A stretch of DNA of 64,000 bases, taken from Flavobacterium sp. UBA7663 (GTDB lineage: Bacteria > Bacteroidota > Bacteroidia > Flavobacteriales > Flavobacteriaceae). The stretch's first letter is position 1. Each line of letters opens with the position of its first letter. Under the pieces are notes generated by a model. The model did no database searches and was not told the origin of the DNA. It saw nothing but the letters and a program-made list of their open reading frames with translations. The stretch spans positions 97,650-161,649 of the forward strand of contig NZ_DLHR01000014.1 of NCBI RefSeq assembly GCF_002483315.1. The letters are read 5' to 3'. A program made the position numbers and the translations under genes. Shown piece by piece: positions 18,142-26,147 of this stretch.

Positions 18142-18149
18142 CAAATTTA
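18142..18149 (-). promoter_or_regulatory. -7 promoter element of the acetyl-CoA hydrolase/transferase gene
   Basis: TAAATTTG on the minus strand is a perfect TAnnTTTG match, 20 bases upstream of the ATG at 18121. Confidence 0.6.
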
Positions 18150-18252
18150 TGTTGGAATTTAAGTATAAAATATGATAATTCTCATTTTAAATTTAGAAGT
18201 AAGATGCTCGTATTGTCACATAATAGCTTGAGATTTAAAATTAAAGTTATTC

Positions 18253-18276
18253 TTGAAATTGAAATTGAACTTGAAT
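18253..18276 (+). repeat. Tandem hexamer repeat in the map promoter
   Basis: Four head-to-tail hexamers (TTGAAA, TTGAAA, TTGAAC, TTGAAT) sit immediately upstream of the map -7 box. The second unit supplies a -33 TTG at the right spacing. Adding or losing a unit would change which TTG is used. Confidence 0.65.
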
Positions 18277-18287
18277 TTGTATTTTTG
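18259..18287 (+). promoter_or_regulatory. Promoter of map
   Basis: TTG at 18259-18261, an 18-bp spacer and TATTTTTG at 18280-18287 fit the Bacteroidota consensus. The start codon lies 17 bases further on at 18305. Confidence 0.68.
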
Positions 18288-18304
18288 CTTCGAAATTTTG
18301 CATT

Positions 18305-19123
18305 ATGATCGTAATTAAAACCTTAGAAGAAATTGAATTGATGCGCGAAAGTGCTTTGATTGTTTCGAAAACATTAGGAATGATTGCTAAGGAAATTAAA
18401 CCTGGCGTTACTACTTTATATTTAGATAAATTAGCGGAAGATTTTCTTCGTTCGCATGGAGCTGAGCCTGCATTTTTAGGAATGTACGGTTTTCCAAACT
18501 CGCTTTGTATGAGTCCAAATACGCAAGTGGTTCATGGTATTCCAAATAATGTTCCGTTACAAGATGGCGATATTATTTCGGTAGATTGTGGTGCGTTGAA
18601 AAATGGTTTTTATGGCGATCATGCGTACACTTTTGAAGTAGGTGAAGTGGCTCCAGAAACAAAAAAACTACTTCAAGTTACCAAAGAATCTTTATACGTT
18701 GGAATTCGAGAAACTAAAGTAGGTAATCGTGTAGAAGATATCGGACATGCAATTCAACAATACTGCGAAAGTCATGGTTATGGTGTGGTTCGTGAATTAT
18801 GCGGACACGGTTTAGGTCGAAAAATGCACGAAGATCCAGAAGTTCCTAATTATGGGAAACGCGGTCGCGGAAAAAAATTAGTCAACGGAATGGTAATAGC
18901 AATCGAACCAATGATTAATATGGGAACCAAAAACATCAAACAACATAAAGACGGCTGGACAATCACAACTGCTGACGGAAAACCAAGTGCTCACTTTGAA
19001 CACGATGTTGCTATTGTAAACGGAAAACCTGAATTGCTATCCACTTTTGCTTACATCTATGATGCTTTAGGAATTGTGAGTAACGAAGAAGATGGATTGA
19101 GACAAAAACCATTAATATTATAA
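18305..19123 (+). CDS. map: Type I methionine aminopeptidase
   Basis: This 272-residue cytosolic metalloprotease removes the initiator Met from nascent proteins. The dinuclear metal site is complete: Asp in SVDCGALKNG, Asp in YGDHAYTF, His in CGHGLGRKMHEDPEVPNYG, Glu in AIEPMIN and Glu in AHFEHDVAIV. The substrate His is seen in QVVHGIPN. No N-terminal zinc-finger extension is present, as is normal for bacterial MetAP-Ia. The C-terminal tail after NGKPELLSTF is slightly longer than in E. coli. The gene has its own promoter and is followed within 20 bases by a DUF3667 gene. Confidence 0.96.
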   Translation: MIVIKTLEEIELMRESALIVSKTLGMIAKEIKPGVTTLYLDKLAEDFLRSHGAEPAFLGMYGFPNSLCMSPNTQVVHGIPNNVPLQDGDIISVDCGALKNGFYGDHAYTFEVGEVAPETKKLLQVTKESLYVGIRETKVGNRVEDIGHAIQQYCESHGYGVVRELCGHGLGRKMHEDPEVPNYGKRGRGKKLVNGMVIAIEPMINMGTKNIKQHKDGWTITTADGKPSAHFEHDVAIVNGKPELLSTFAYIYDALGIVSNEEDGLRQKPLIL

Positions 19124-19140
19124 TATAACTCATTTAATGT

Positions 19141-19932
19141 ATGAATTGTAAAACTTGTAATAATCCTTATGAAAATACCGCACAATATTGTTCAAATTGT
19201 GGCGCTAAAATAGTTGATGACAGACTTTCATTAAAAGGAACTTGGGAAGAATTTGTTGGACCATTTTTTAGTTGGGATAATAATTTTTGGAGAACTTTCT
19301 TTGGTTTGTTTAAAAATCCCAAAGATGTATTAGAAGCCTATATTTCTGGTGCCAGAAAAAAATATTTCCAACCTTTTTCCTATATAATTTTATATGCTAC
19401 GATAGCGGTTTTTTTCTATAAATTTTTTCCAATGGAAATAATTATGGATTATTCAGAAGGATTTACAAAAGGCTATAATTCGACAAATCCCTCAAGTAAT
19501 GTCCCTAAAATAGACATGAAAGGTTTCATGGAAGGATACATGGAAACATTAATGAATTATTACAACTTTTTCGTATTGTTATTAATCCCTATATATGCGC
19601 TGACTAGTTATATTATTTTCAATAAAAGAGGTCATAATTTCTTCGAACATTTGGTGTTTAATAGTTACTTACAAACAAACTTAGGTTTTATATCATTAGT
19701 ATTACAAGTTATATTAGTAAATATGTTGGGAATGAGTTTTGGTACTTATTCTATGCTATTTTTGTTTTTATTCATACTTTTCACGCTTTATGCTTTTAAA
19801 GAATTATATAATCAAAACTTAAAACAAAGTATTGTCTCAGCAATAAAATATTTATTGCTTTTCTTCGGATTATATTTTGGGATAATCATCGCACTTACAA
19901 TTCTATTTTTCATCATATACGCCATAACATAA
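19141..19932 (+). CDS. DUF3667 family membrane protein with N-terminal zinc ribbon
   Basis: This 263-residue protein has a zinc-ribbon at the N-terminus (CKTC at residues 3-6, CSNC at about 17-20). A conserved region typical of DUF3667 follows (FFSWDNNFWRTFFGLFKNPKDVLEAYISGARKKYFQPFSY split over residues 35-80). The rest is four or five membrane helices (YIILYATIAVFF, NFFVLLLIPIYAL, LGFISLVLQVILV, MLFLFLFILFTLY, LLLFFGLYFGIIIAL). The function of the family is unknown. A longer paralogue is encoded at 33562-34641. It lies between map and a methyltransferase on the same strand with short gaps, so all three may be co-transcribed. Confidence 0.85.
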   Translation: MNCKTCNNPYENTAQYCSNCGAKIVDDRLSLKGTWEEFVGPFFSWDNNFWRTFFGLFKNPKDVLEAYISGARKKYFQPFSYIILYATIAVFFYKFFPMEIIMDYSEGFTKGYNSTNPSSNVPKIDMKGFMEGYMETLMNYYNFFVLLLIPIYALTSYIIFNKRGHNFFEHLVFNSYLQTNLGFISLVLQVILVNMLGMSFGTYSMLFLFLFILFTLYAFKELYNQNLKQSIVSAIKYLLLFFGLYFGIIIALTILFFIIYAIT

Positions 19933-19942
19933 CTTTACTTTA

Positions 19943-20707
19943 ATGAAAAAACTTTTTAAACTTATATTAAACACCATTCCTCGTCCGATATTGATTCGAT
20001 TGAGTATTGTAGTGCGTCCTATTTTGGCTTTTTTATTAAAAGGAAGTCGATTTACAGATCCAATTGATGGAAAAAGTTTTCGTATGTTTTTACCTTATGG
20101 TTATGGAACACAACGAAATAATGTATTATCACCAAGTACGCTTTCATTAGAAAGACACCGTTTATTATGGTTGTATTTACAAAACGAAACGGATTTCTTT
20201 ACTGCTCCAAAAAAAGTATTACACTTTGCACCAGAGCAAGAATTTTACAAACGTTTTAAAAAACAATCAAATTTAGATTATACAACTACCGATTTGTTTT
20301 CACCTTTAGCCGATGTAAAAGCAGATATTTGTAATTTACCGTTTGAAGATAACTCGTATGATATGATTTTGTGTAATCACGTTTTAGAACACATTCCGGA
20401 TGATACGAAAGCCATGCAAGAATTATATCGCGTTTTAAAACCCGGAGGAATGGGTATTTTCCAAATCCCACAAGATTTATCAAGAGCCACTACTTTTGCA
20501 GATGATTCCATAACTGACCCAAAAGAAAGAGCTAAAATCTTCGGACAATATGATCACGTTAGAGTTTATGGTAGAGATTACTTTGACAAACTAAGAAGCA
20601 TTGGTTTTAAAGTAGAAGAAGTAGATTACACCCAAACAATTGCTCCCGAATTAGTAGAAAAATATTGTTTAGCAAAAGGGGAAATTATTCCGGTTTGTTA
20701 TAAATAA
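19943..20707 (+). CDS. Class I SAM-dependent methyltransferase
   Basis: This 254-residue protein has a Rossmann-type methyltransferase core. Motif I is atypical (VLHFAPEQEF near residue 92, in place of a glycine-rich ExGxGxG loop). Later motifs are clear: YTTTDLFSPLADVKADICNLPF, the NHVLEHIPDDTKAMQEL segment, and VLKPGGMGIFQIP. The N-terminal 85 residues are basic and partly hydrophobic (LIRLSIVVRPILAFLL) and include a CxxC-less cap. The substrate is not known; the family often acts on lipids or small molecules. It lies 10 bases after the DUF3667 gene and ends at a strong bidirectional terminator. Confidence 0.83.
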   Translation: MKKLFKLILNTIPRPILIRLSIVVRPILAFLLKGSRFTDPIDGKSFRMFLPYGYGTQRNNVLSPSTLSLERHRLLWLYLQNETDFFTAPKKVLHFAPEQEFYKRFKKQSNLDYTTTDLFSPLADVKADICNLPFEDNSYDMILCNHVLEHIPDDTKAMQELYRVLKPGGMGIFQIPQDLSRATTFADDSITDPKERAKIFGQYDHVRVYGRDYFDKLRSIGFKVEEVDYTQTIAPELVEKYCLAKGEIIPVCYK

Positions 20708-20742
20708 AAAAATCCCGCAATCATTACAATTGCGGGATTTTT
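20708..20742. terminator. Bidirectional terminator between methyltransferase and M16 peptidase genes
   Basis: AAAAATCCCGCAA (20708-20720) pairs with TTGCGGGATTTTT (20730-20742), a 13-bp stem with flanking A/T runs suited to both convergent genes. Confidence 0.92.
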
Positions 20743-20757
20743 ATTTAATGACTATTT

Positions 20758-23565
20758 TTATTCTTCTGGCATTAGCATACCAATTACTTTATCTTTAGCT
20801 AAATATTTCTTAGCAACATCTTGAAGTTCTTTAACGGTCAAAGCATTCAATTTAGCTTCAAATTCAAATACTTCTTCAGGATTAACTCCATCTGTATATT
20901 GACGTTTTAAAACTGCCATCCAGTATCTGTTATCTTTCAAGCTTTCTTTGTACTCTAATCTTGAAGCTTCTTTAAATTTATCCAAATCTTTTTGTTCTGG
21001 ACCGTTAGTAATCATTTTGTTTAATTCTCTTAATGCAGATTCTGTAAGTTTTTCAGCATTTTCAGGTCCACAAGGGAAAGAAATTGAGAAATTATAACTT
21101 CCGTAAGGCACTTTATTCATACTTCCTCTTGCACCTACTCCATATACACCACTTTCATTTTCTCTTAATTCTTCTACTAATTTAATTGTTAATACTTCAC
21201 CTAATGCTTTGAAAGCAAATGCTTCTTTAGCATCGTATTTTGTATCTCCATAAATCATAATATTCACAGTACTTTTTGGATCTTTACCTTTATTTACCAC
21301 TTTTTTGTGTGAACCATTAAGCATTCTGTATCCTAAATCTTTCGCACTTTCTTTAGTATTCTTGTCTGAAGGCAATGAAGCAATATATTTCGCTGCAAAA
21401 GCTTCCAATTGAGCTTCATCAAAATTCCCAACAAAGTAAAAATTAAAATCAGCTGCATTTGCAAAACGCTCTTTGTATTTTTTATAAGCTAATTCATAAT
21501 CCGCTTTATCAAAATCTTCTTCTTTTGGAAAACCTTTATATCTTGGATTTTCTTTGTTCAAATACGTATAAAATTCATTCGAAAAATATGTACCAGGTTG
21601 CGACATCATATTCGACATAAAACCTTTTTGTTTTGAAATAAAACCAGCAAAAGCATCTTTATCTAAATTCAAATCAGTGAAATAAGCGTATGTCATTTGG
21701 AATAAATACTCTAAATCTTTTGGAGTAGAAGAACCATTTAATCCTTCATAAACTCCACCAACATAAGGATTTACTCTTGCGATTTTTCCAGTCATGAATT
21801 TATTGATATCATTTTTAGACATTCCTGAAAAACCTGCTTCAGATAAACCACCCATTGCTAATGACACTTTTGCCATTTCATCATTTGAAAATAAATTTGA
21901 ACCTCCAAAACTGATTGCTTCAAACATTACTTGATCGTTTTTAAAATCGGTCTTTTTGTAAACTACAGTTGCTCCATTTGAAAGTTTTAAAGTAGTTGTT
22001 CCTAATTTCGGATTGCTTTCTTTTGAAACTACACTTCCTTCTTTAACCGGATTTCTCAATAAACTTTCAGATACTTTCGTTTCCGTGTAAGCTGTTAATT
22101 CATTTTTATTTACAGTTAATGAATTTAAAACTTCTTGTTCCGTTGGTTTTACCAATCCATCTTTTTCTGGACCTGTTAAGATTACAACTCGGTTGTCTTC
22201 TTTTAAATATTTAGAAATTAATCCGTTTGTATCTTCAACACTTACTAAAGGTAACATTTTTTTGAACACATCAAATGTCCATTCTATACTAGGTATTGGT
22301 TCTTTTTCAAGGAAATTTGCCTGATATTCTGAAACGTAATTTTCAGATTCATTCTTTTCTCTCTCGTTATATTGTCTTTCGATTTGCGATAAGAATTCGG
22401 CTTTTGCTCTATCTAATTCGCCTTGCGTAAATCCAAATTGTTTCACTCTTTCATTCTCTTTTACTAAGACTTTTAAAGCTTCTAATTGTTTGTCTTGCGC
22501 CACCATAGCAAAAGACTGAAAAGCTTCTTTTGTTCTTGCAAAAGTACCACCATGGTAAGTATAACCAAAGTTAAAAGGAGGATTTGGACTGTTTTGTAAC
22601 TCTTCTAATCTGTTATTTAACATGGTAGAAAAAAGCCCTTTAGCAAGATAGTCTTTAAAATCTGCAAGAGTAACTACATCTTTTGGTTTTTCATAATCTT
22701 TATATAACAATTGAACTTGAGAAAAGGCAGCTTCTTTATCCGATTCTACAGAAACAAAAGTTTCTTTATGATTAGGAACATCATACGTTTTTCTTTCTTT
22801 TTGCTTCTTCGGATTTTTATATTTTCCAAAATGAGCGATAATTTTTTGCTCCATTTCGGCAACATCGATATCTCCAACAACAATTACTGCCATTAAATTA
22901 GGACGATACCAGTCTTTATAAAAACTAGTTAATTTATCGTATGTAAAGTTTTCTAAAATTTCTTTTTGACCAATAGGAAGACGTTTTGCGTATAACGAAT
23001 TGTACATCATTTTAGGCATAAAACGCCCCATCATTCTTTTATCGGCGCCTAAACCTAAACGATATTCTTCTAAAACAACTCCTCTTTCTTTATCAATTTC
23101 TTCTGGGGTTAAAGTGGTATTGAACGCCCAATCTTCAATTATTTGAAACCCTTTTTCTACTTTTTCTTTATCATCTGAAGGAATTGGTAAAAAGTAAACC
23201 GTTTCATCAAAACTCGTGTAAGCATTTAAGTGTTGCCCGAATTTAACTCCGATACTTTGAAGGTAATTTACCAATTCATTTTTAGGAAATCGCTTTGTTC
23301 CATTGAAACACATGTGCTCCATAAAGTGTGCTAATCCTTGTTGCTCATCCGTTTCTTGAATAGAACCTGCATTAACAACTAAGCGTAAATCTACCTTATC
23401 TTCTGGTTTTGCATTTTTACGGATGTAATAAGTTAATCCGTTTGAAAGTTTTCCGATTTTTACATTTGGGTCAGTCGGAATGGGATCTTCTAGCTTAAAG
23501 TCCTGCGCAAAAAGAAACGCTGGAGCCAAAAGCAATAAAGAAATGGAAAATTGAAATTTCTTCAT
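20758..23565 (-). CDS. M16 family zinc metallopeptidase (tandem insulinase domains), exported
   Basis: This 935-residue protein has a signal peptide (FSISLLLLAPAFLFAQ) and is expected in the periplasm. The first M16 domain carries the inverted zinc motif HFMEH (His80, Glu83, His84), and the distal Glu ligand is expected in ERGVVLEEYR about 75 residues on. A second pair of M16-like domains occupies the C-terminal half (from about residue 520: LKLSNGATVVYKKTDF) and lacks the HxxEH site, as is usual for the inactive half of pitrilysin-type enzymes. It probably degrades oligopeptides. The gene stands alone, with a near-consensus TAATTTTA -7 box upstream and a shared terminator downstream. Confidence 0.92.
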   Translation of the reverse strand: MKKFQFSISLLLLAPAFLFAQDFKLEDPIPTDPNVKIGKLSNGLTYYIRKNAKPEDKVDLRLVVNAGSIQETDEQQGLAHFMEHMCFNGTKRFPKNELVNYLQSIGVKFGQHLNAYTSFDETVYFLPIPSDDKEKVEKGFQIIEDWAFNTTLTPEEIDKERGVVLEEYRLGLGADKRMMGRFMPKMMYNSLYAKRLPIGQKEILENFTYDKLTSFYKDWYRPNLMAVIVVGDIDVAEMEQKIIAHFGKYKNPKKQKERKTYDVPNHKETFVSVESDKEAAFSQVQLLYKDYEKPKDVVTLADFKDYLAKGLFSTMLNNRLEELQNSPNPPFNFGYTYHGGTFARTKEAFQSFAMVAQDKQLEALKVLVKENERVKQFGFTQGELDRAKAEFLSQIERQYNEREKNESENYVSEYQANFLEKEPIPSIEWTFDVFKKMLPLVSVEDTNGLISKYLKEDNRVVILTGPEKDGLVKPTEQEVLNSLTVNKNELTAYTETKVSESLLRNPVKEGSVVSKESNPKLGTTTLKLSNGATVVYKKTDFKNDQVMFEAISFGGSNLFSNDEMAKVSLAMGGLSEAGFSGMSKNDINKFMTGKIARVNPYVGGVYEGLNGSSTPKDLEYLFQMTYAYFTDLNLDKDAFAGFISKQKGFMSNMMSQPGTYFSNEFYTYLNKENPRYKGFPKEEDFDKADYELAYKKYKERFANAADFNFYFVGNFDEAQLEAFAAKYIASLPSDKNTKESAKDLGYRMLNGSHKKVVNKGKDPKSTVNIMIYGDTKYDAKEAFAFKALGEVLTIKLVEELRENESGVYGVGARGSMNKVPYGSYNFSISFPCGPENAEKLTESALRELNKMITNGPEQKDLDKFKEASRLEYKESLKDNRYWMAVLKRQYTDGVNPEEVFEFEAKLNALTVKELQDVAKKYLAKDKVIGMLMPEE

Positions 23566-23657
23566 AAAATTTGATTTTGTTTGGATAAAATTATCTTTAT
23601 AACTACAAAATCAAAAGTTTATTATACAAGTTTTAACAATTGTTTTCTTATTTGGAA

Positions 23658-24674
23658 TTAGTCTACAATCAAAGAATTGAAATTATCTGTAGTAAATTGC
23701 TGCATTTTATTGTCTAAATCCGAGTACAAAAGCATCACATACAACTCTGGATGTTTTTGTAAGAATGCTTTACTTTCCTCTAAACTCATTAACATAAAAG
23801 CAGTTGCATAACCATCAGAAATAGCCGAAGATTTAGATAAAACTGTAGCGCTTAATACATTGTTTTTTTGTGCCAATCCTGTTTTTGGATTAATGATGTG
23901 TACGAATTTATTCCCTGTAACTTCGTCAATCATTACTTTACGATAATTACCTGAAGTTGCCATTCCTAAGTTTTCTAGATTGACTTTGGCAATTAAAGTA
24001 CGTTCTTCAGGTTTTTGTAATGGGTCGTCAATTCCTACTACCCAATTCTTATTTTCAATCGTGTTTTTTCCTAAAGCGAATAATTCACCGCCAATTTCAA
24101 CAATGGCATTTTCAATCCCTTTCGATTTTAAATAATTTACGACCACATCAACCGAATAACCTTGCGCAATCGCATTAAAATCGATGAATGTTTGGTTGTA
24201 TTTTTTTGAAATGGTTTTGTTAGCGTTTAAAGCAATTTTATCAAAACCAACAAATTGCAACAAACTATCGATTTGTTTTTGAGACAGATTTTCTTGCTTT
24301 TTATTCGGGCCAAAGCCGTAAGCGTTTACTAAAATACCAATTGTTGGATCAAACAAACCTTTTGTTTCTTTATAAATTTGATTTGAAAGTTGAAACGTTT
24401 CTGTAAAAAAATCATCTACTACAACAGCTGAATCCCCAGCATTTATCTTTGAAATTTTAGAATCTGGTCGATACGTAGAAAGTGATAAATCGAAAGCTGT
24501 TAGCAACGAATCGATTTGATTTTTAGTTACTTTTTCTTCGTTTGAAATATATTTGATGGAATACGTACTCCCTTGCGCTTCGCCTTGAATGGTGTGAAAA
24601 TCTGTAGTTTTATCACATGAAATAAATAAAACTACAACAACTAGAAAACTATAAAATCTCTTTAATTCCTTCAT
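23658..24674 (-). CDS. apbE: FAD:protein FMN transferase (ApbE), lipoprotein
   Basis: This 338-residue periplasm-facing flavin transferase attaches FMN to Thr in proteins such as NqrB and NqrC. The N-terminus is a lipoprotein signal (FYSFLVVVVLFISC, lipobox Cys20). Family motifs are clear: QGSTYSIKY, STYRPDSKISKIN, GLFDPTIGILVNAYGFG, IDFNAIAQGYSVD, IVEIGGELFALG, ATSGNYRK, HIINPKTG and ISDGYATAFMLM; the last includes the divalent-metal Asp. It sits downstream of the nqr operon, whose NqrC and NqrB are its likely substrates. Its start overlaps the 3' end of the preceding small gene by 26 bases. Confidence 0.94.
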   Translation of the reverse strand: MKELKRFYSFLVVVVLFISCDKTTDFHTIQGEAQGSTYSIKYISNEEKVTKNQIDSLLTAFDLSLSTYRPDSKISKINAGDSAVVVDDFFTETFQLSNQIYKETKGLFDPTIGILVNAYGFGPNKKQENLSQKQIDSLLQFVGFDKIALNANKTISKKYNQTFIDFNAIAQGYSVDVVVNYLKSKGIENAIVEIGGELFALGKNTIENKNWVVGIDDPLQKPEERTLIAKVNLENLGMATSGNYRKVMIDEVTGNKFVHIINPKTGLAQKNNVLSATVLSKSSAISDGYATAFMLMSLEESKAFLQKHPELYVMLLYSDLDNKMQQFTTDNFNSLIVD

Positions 24675-25014
24675 AATTTAAAATATAATCTTGATTTTTA
24701 AAAACAGGCTTTTCGAAATCTTCTGCGTTAGCAAAACCAACTCCAGCATACAACACTTTAGCTTTTTTACCTTTTGCGTGATTAATGAAGGTTTCCATAA
24801 ACAAAACATCGTAATCGGCAGGATTATCAGGATACGTAACGGCTTGTACCATTACAAAATGCAAGGTATTTGTAGGTTTATCTACACAAACAAATTGAGG
24901 ATGTTTTTTCAATTGGCTGTTAATGGCAATGAACTCAAATCCTTGTTTTTCGAGTTCTTTTCCCACGTGATTCATGGCCAAACGATGTAAGTCTTGTAGT
25001 GATAATGGTTCCAT
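24649..25014 (-). CDS. Conserved small protein next to apbE and nqr, function unknown
   Basis: This 121-residue soluble protein has no signal peptide and no cofactor motif that I recognise. It is a mixed alpha/beta chain (LHRLAMNHVGKELEKQGFEFIAIN, LHFVMVQAVTYPDNPADYDVLF, AKVLYAGVGFANAEDFEKPVF) with no Fe-S cysteines. Similar small proteins next to apbE in flavobacteria are sometimes labelled as Nqr subunit F by neighbourhood, but the sequence does not support that, since the true nqrF is at 26148-27449. It overlaps apbE by 26 bases, so the two are co-translated. A perfect -7 box four bases before its ATG suggests a separate, leaderless transcript for the pair. Confidence 0.72.
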   Translation of the reverse strand: MEPLSLQDLHRLAMNHVGKELEKQGFEFIAINSQLKKHPQFVCVDKPTNTLHFVMVQAVTYPDNPADYDVLFMETFINHAKGKKAKVLYAGVGFANAEDFEKPVFKNQDYILNYEGIKEIL

Positions 25015-25018
25015 GATG

Positions 25019-25026
25019 CAAAGGTA
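25019..25026 (-). promoter_or_regulatory. -7 promoter element four bases before the start of the small apbE-partner gene
   Basis: TACCTTTG on the minus strand is a perfect TAnnTTTG match. Only four bases separate it from the ATG at 25014, which would place the transcription start at or next to the start codon. It follows terminator copy 25048-25080, so apbE expression need not depend on nqr read-through. Confidence 0.6.
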
Positions 25027-25047
25027 GTTATTCTATTTGAAAGCATA

Positions 25048-25088
25048 AAAAAACCGACTCATTTCTGAATCGGTTTTGGTATTTAAAA
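25048..25088 (-). repeat. 41-bp direct repeat, copy 1, containing a terminator hairpin
   Basis: These 41 bases are identical to 26101-26141. Within the repeat AAAACCGA and TCGGTTTT pair, with further inner pairing around TTTC. Read on the minus strand, the stem is followed by a run of T, so it is a terminator for the two ORFs at 25105-26045. The two copies bracket these ORFs and lie 1053 bp apart. Confidence 0.92.
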
Positions 25089-25104
25089 CATAACTTTTTC
25101 AATT

Positions 25105-25557
25105 TCAAGATGGAAAATATTTATAAACACCTTGATTAGTCATTTTATTAAAATAATCTTCAACTATATATTGATATTCTATAATAGGTAATTTTGACCA
25201 ACCATTATTATTTTCTTTAATATTTTCAGGGACGGGACATTTTGTAAATACAATAAAAGAATCAAAGTCTCTTTTATTAAAAGCTATAAAATATTTATTA
25301 CCTAATAATGGTTCTTCATTAAAATATGTCGATTCAATTATTTCAATTTTATCATCATAATATATCTTACATTTTAAACTTTTCATCCCTTTAGTCTTAT
25401 TTATTTCTATTGGTATTGCTGTTGCAAAATGTAGATTATTAATTAATTTACAAGCATTATGTTTATTGTAATAAAATCCTGCTATATAAAACAAAAAAAC
25501 AATAAAAATTAAAAGACCAATCCCTTTAAATTTATTTTTACTTTTAACGTTGAGCAT
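25105..25557 (-). CDS. Small membrane-anchored protein of unknown function (repeat-bracketed insert, ORF 2)
   Basis: I do not recognise this 150-residue protein. One membrane helix lies at about residues 13-29 (GLLIFIVFLFYIAGFYY) after a basic N-terminus, giving a small cytoplasmic N-terminus and an external domain. The external part looks beta-rich (IPIEINKTKGMKSLKCKIYY, LLGNKYFIAFNKRDFDSF, CPVPENI). The layout of helix, short sheet and G-x-K/N-x-F-x-x-x-F segment resembles the neighbouring ORF at 25578, so the two may be distant paralogues. It is 20 bases downstream of that ORF and ends just before repeat copy 1, which acts as its terminator. Base composition looks even more AT-rich than the nqr genes around it. 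Confidence 0.68.
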   Translation of the reverse strand: MLNVKSKNKFKGIGLLIFIVFLFYIAGFYYNKHNACKLINNLHFATAIPIEINKTKGMKSLKCKIYYDDKIEIIESTYFNEEPLLGNKYFIAFNKRDFDSFIVFTKCPVPENIKENNNGWSKLPIIEYQYIVEDYFNKMTNQGVYKYFPS

Positions 25558-25577
25558 AATATATTTTAAAATTAATT

Positions 25578-26045
25578 TTATCTATAATTACCATAAATAT
25601 CTTCTTTTGCAACTGCTCTTTTAAGAGGCTTTTTCCAAGTTTGACCTTCTTCGTATTGAAACTCTTCATGAACTAGAAGATTAAAATAGATTTCAGCATA
25701 TTTAGGTTTTTCAACACTAAATTTTACAAAAAACTTTTTACCAATTACAAGATTTTTCATTTTGTCAACATTAGATATGTGTTTACGATAAACAGAATTT
25801 TTAGCAGCATCACTTGCATAAGAAATATCACTGTAATCTACACCTTTGTACATAAATGTAAAATACACATTAGTGCTTTTGTTTTCATAATTATAATTAA
25901 CTACTTCTCCAACTGTATATAATGTTTCACCTTCATCAAAATATTTTTTCCTATCTAAATATCCTGTATAACCATGAATAATTAGTCCAAATATTAATGA
26001 AAAACCAATAATTGTAAGACTATTTTTTATTAAAAAATCTTTCAT
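25578..26045 (-). CDS. Small membrane-anchored protein of unknown function (repeat-bracketed insert, ORF 1)
   Basis: I do not recognise this protein, which has 155 residues from the ATG at 26045. That start is preferred to the one at 26078 because it places the membrane helix near the N-terminus (LTIIGFSLIFGLIIHGYTGYL). The external part contains TVGEVVNYNYENKSTNVYFTF, a Tyr-rich loop, and LVIGKKFFVKFSVEKPKYAEIYF, a pattern seen in small Bacteroidota orphan proteins. It ends in a basic tail. It lies between repeat copy 2 (the nqrF terminator) and ORF 2, and appears to have been added to the locus together with ORF 2. Confidence 0.7.
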   Translation of the reverse strand: MKDFLIKNSLTIIGFSLIFGLIIHGYTGYLDRKKYFDEGETLYTVGEVVNYNYENKSTNVYFTFMYKGVDYSDISYASDAAKNSVYRKHISNVDKMKNLVIGKKFFVKFSVEKPKYAEIYFNLLVHEEFQYEEGQTWKKPLKRAVAKEDIYGNYR

Positions 26046-26100
26046 TTTTAGCAATGGAATTGAATTAACTAATTTCAAAAATAAACAATTTCAATCAAAT

Positions 26101-26141
26101 AAAAAACCGACTCATTTCTGAATCGGTTTTGGTATTTAAAA
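26101..26141 (-). repeat. 41-bp direct repeat, copy 2: nqrF terminator
   Basis: This copy starts seven bases after the nqrF stop codon and forms the terminator of the nqr operon on the minus strand. It is identical over 41 bases to 25048-25088, and identity stops abruptly at both ends. Because this copy directly abuts nqrF, it is probably the ancestral one, with the other gained during insertion or duplication. Confidence 0.92.
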
Positions 26142-26147
26142 TTTGGA

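Noticed and set aside
24649..25014. Annotation of the small apbE-partner as NqrF
   Set aside because: It lacks the ferredoxin cysteines, FAD and NADH motifs, and membrane helix, all of which are present in the true nqrF at 26148-27449.
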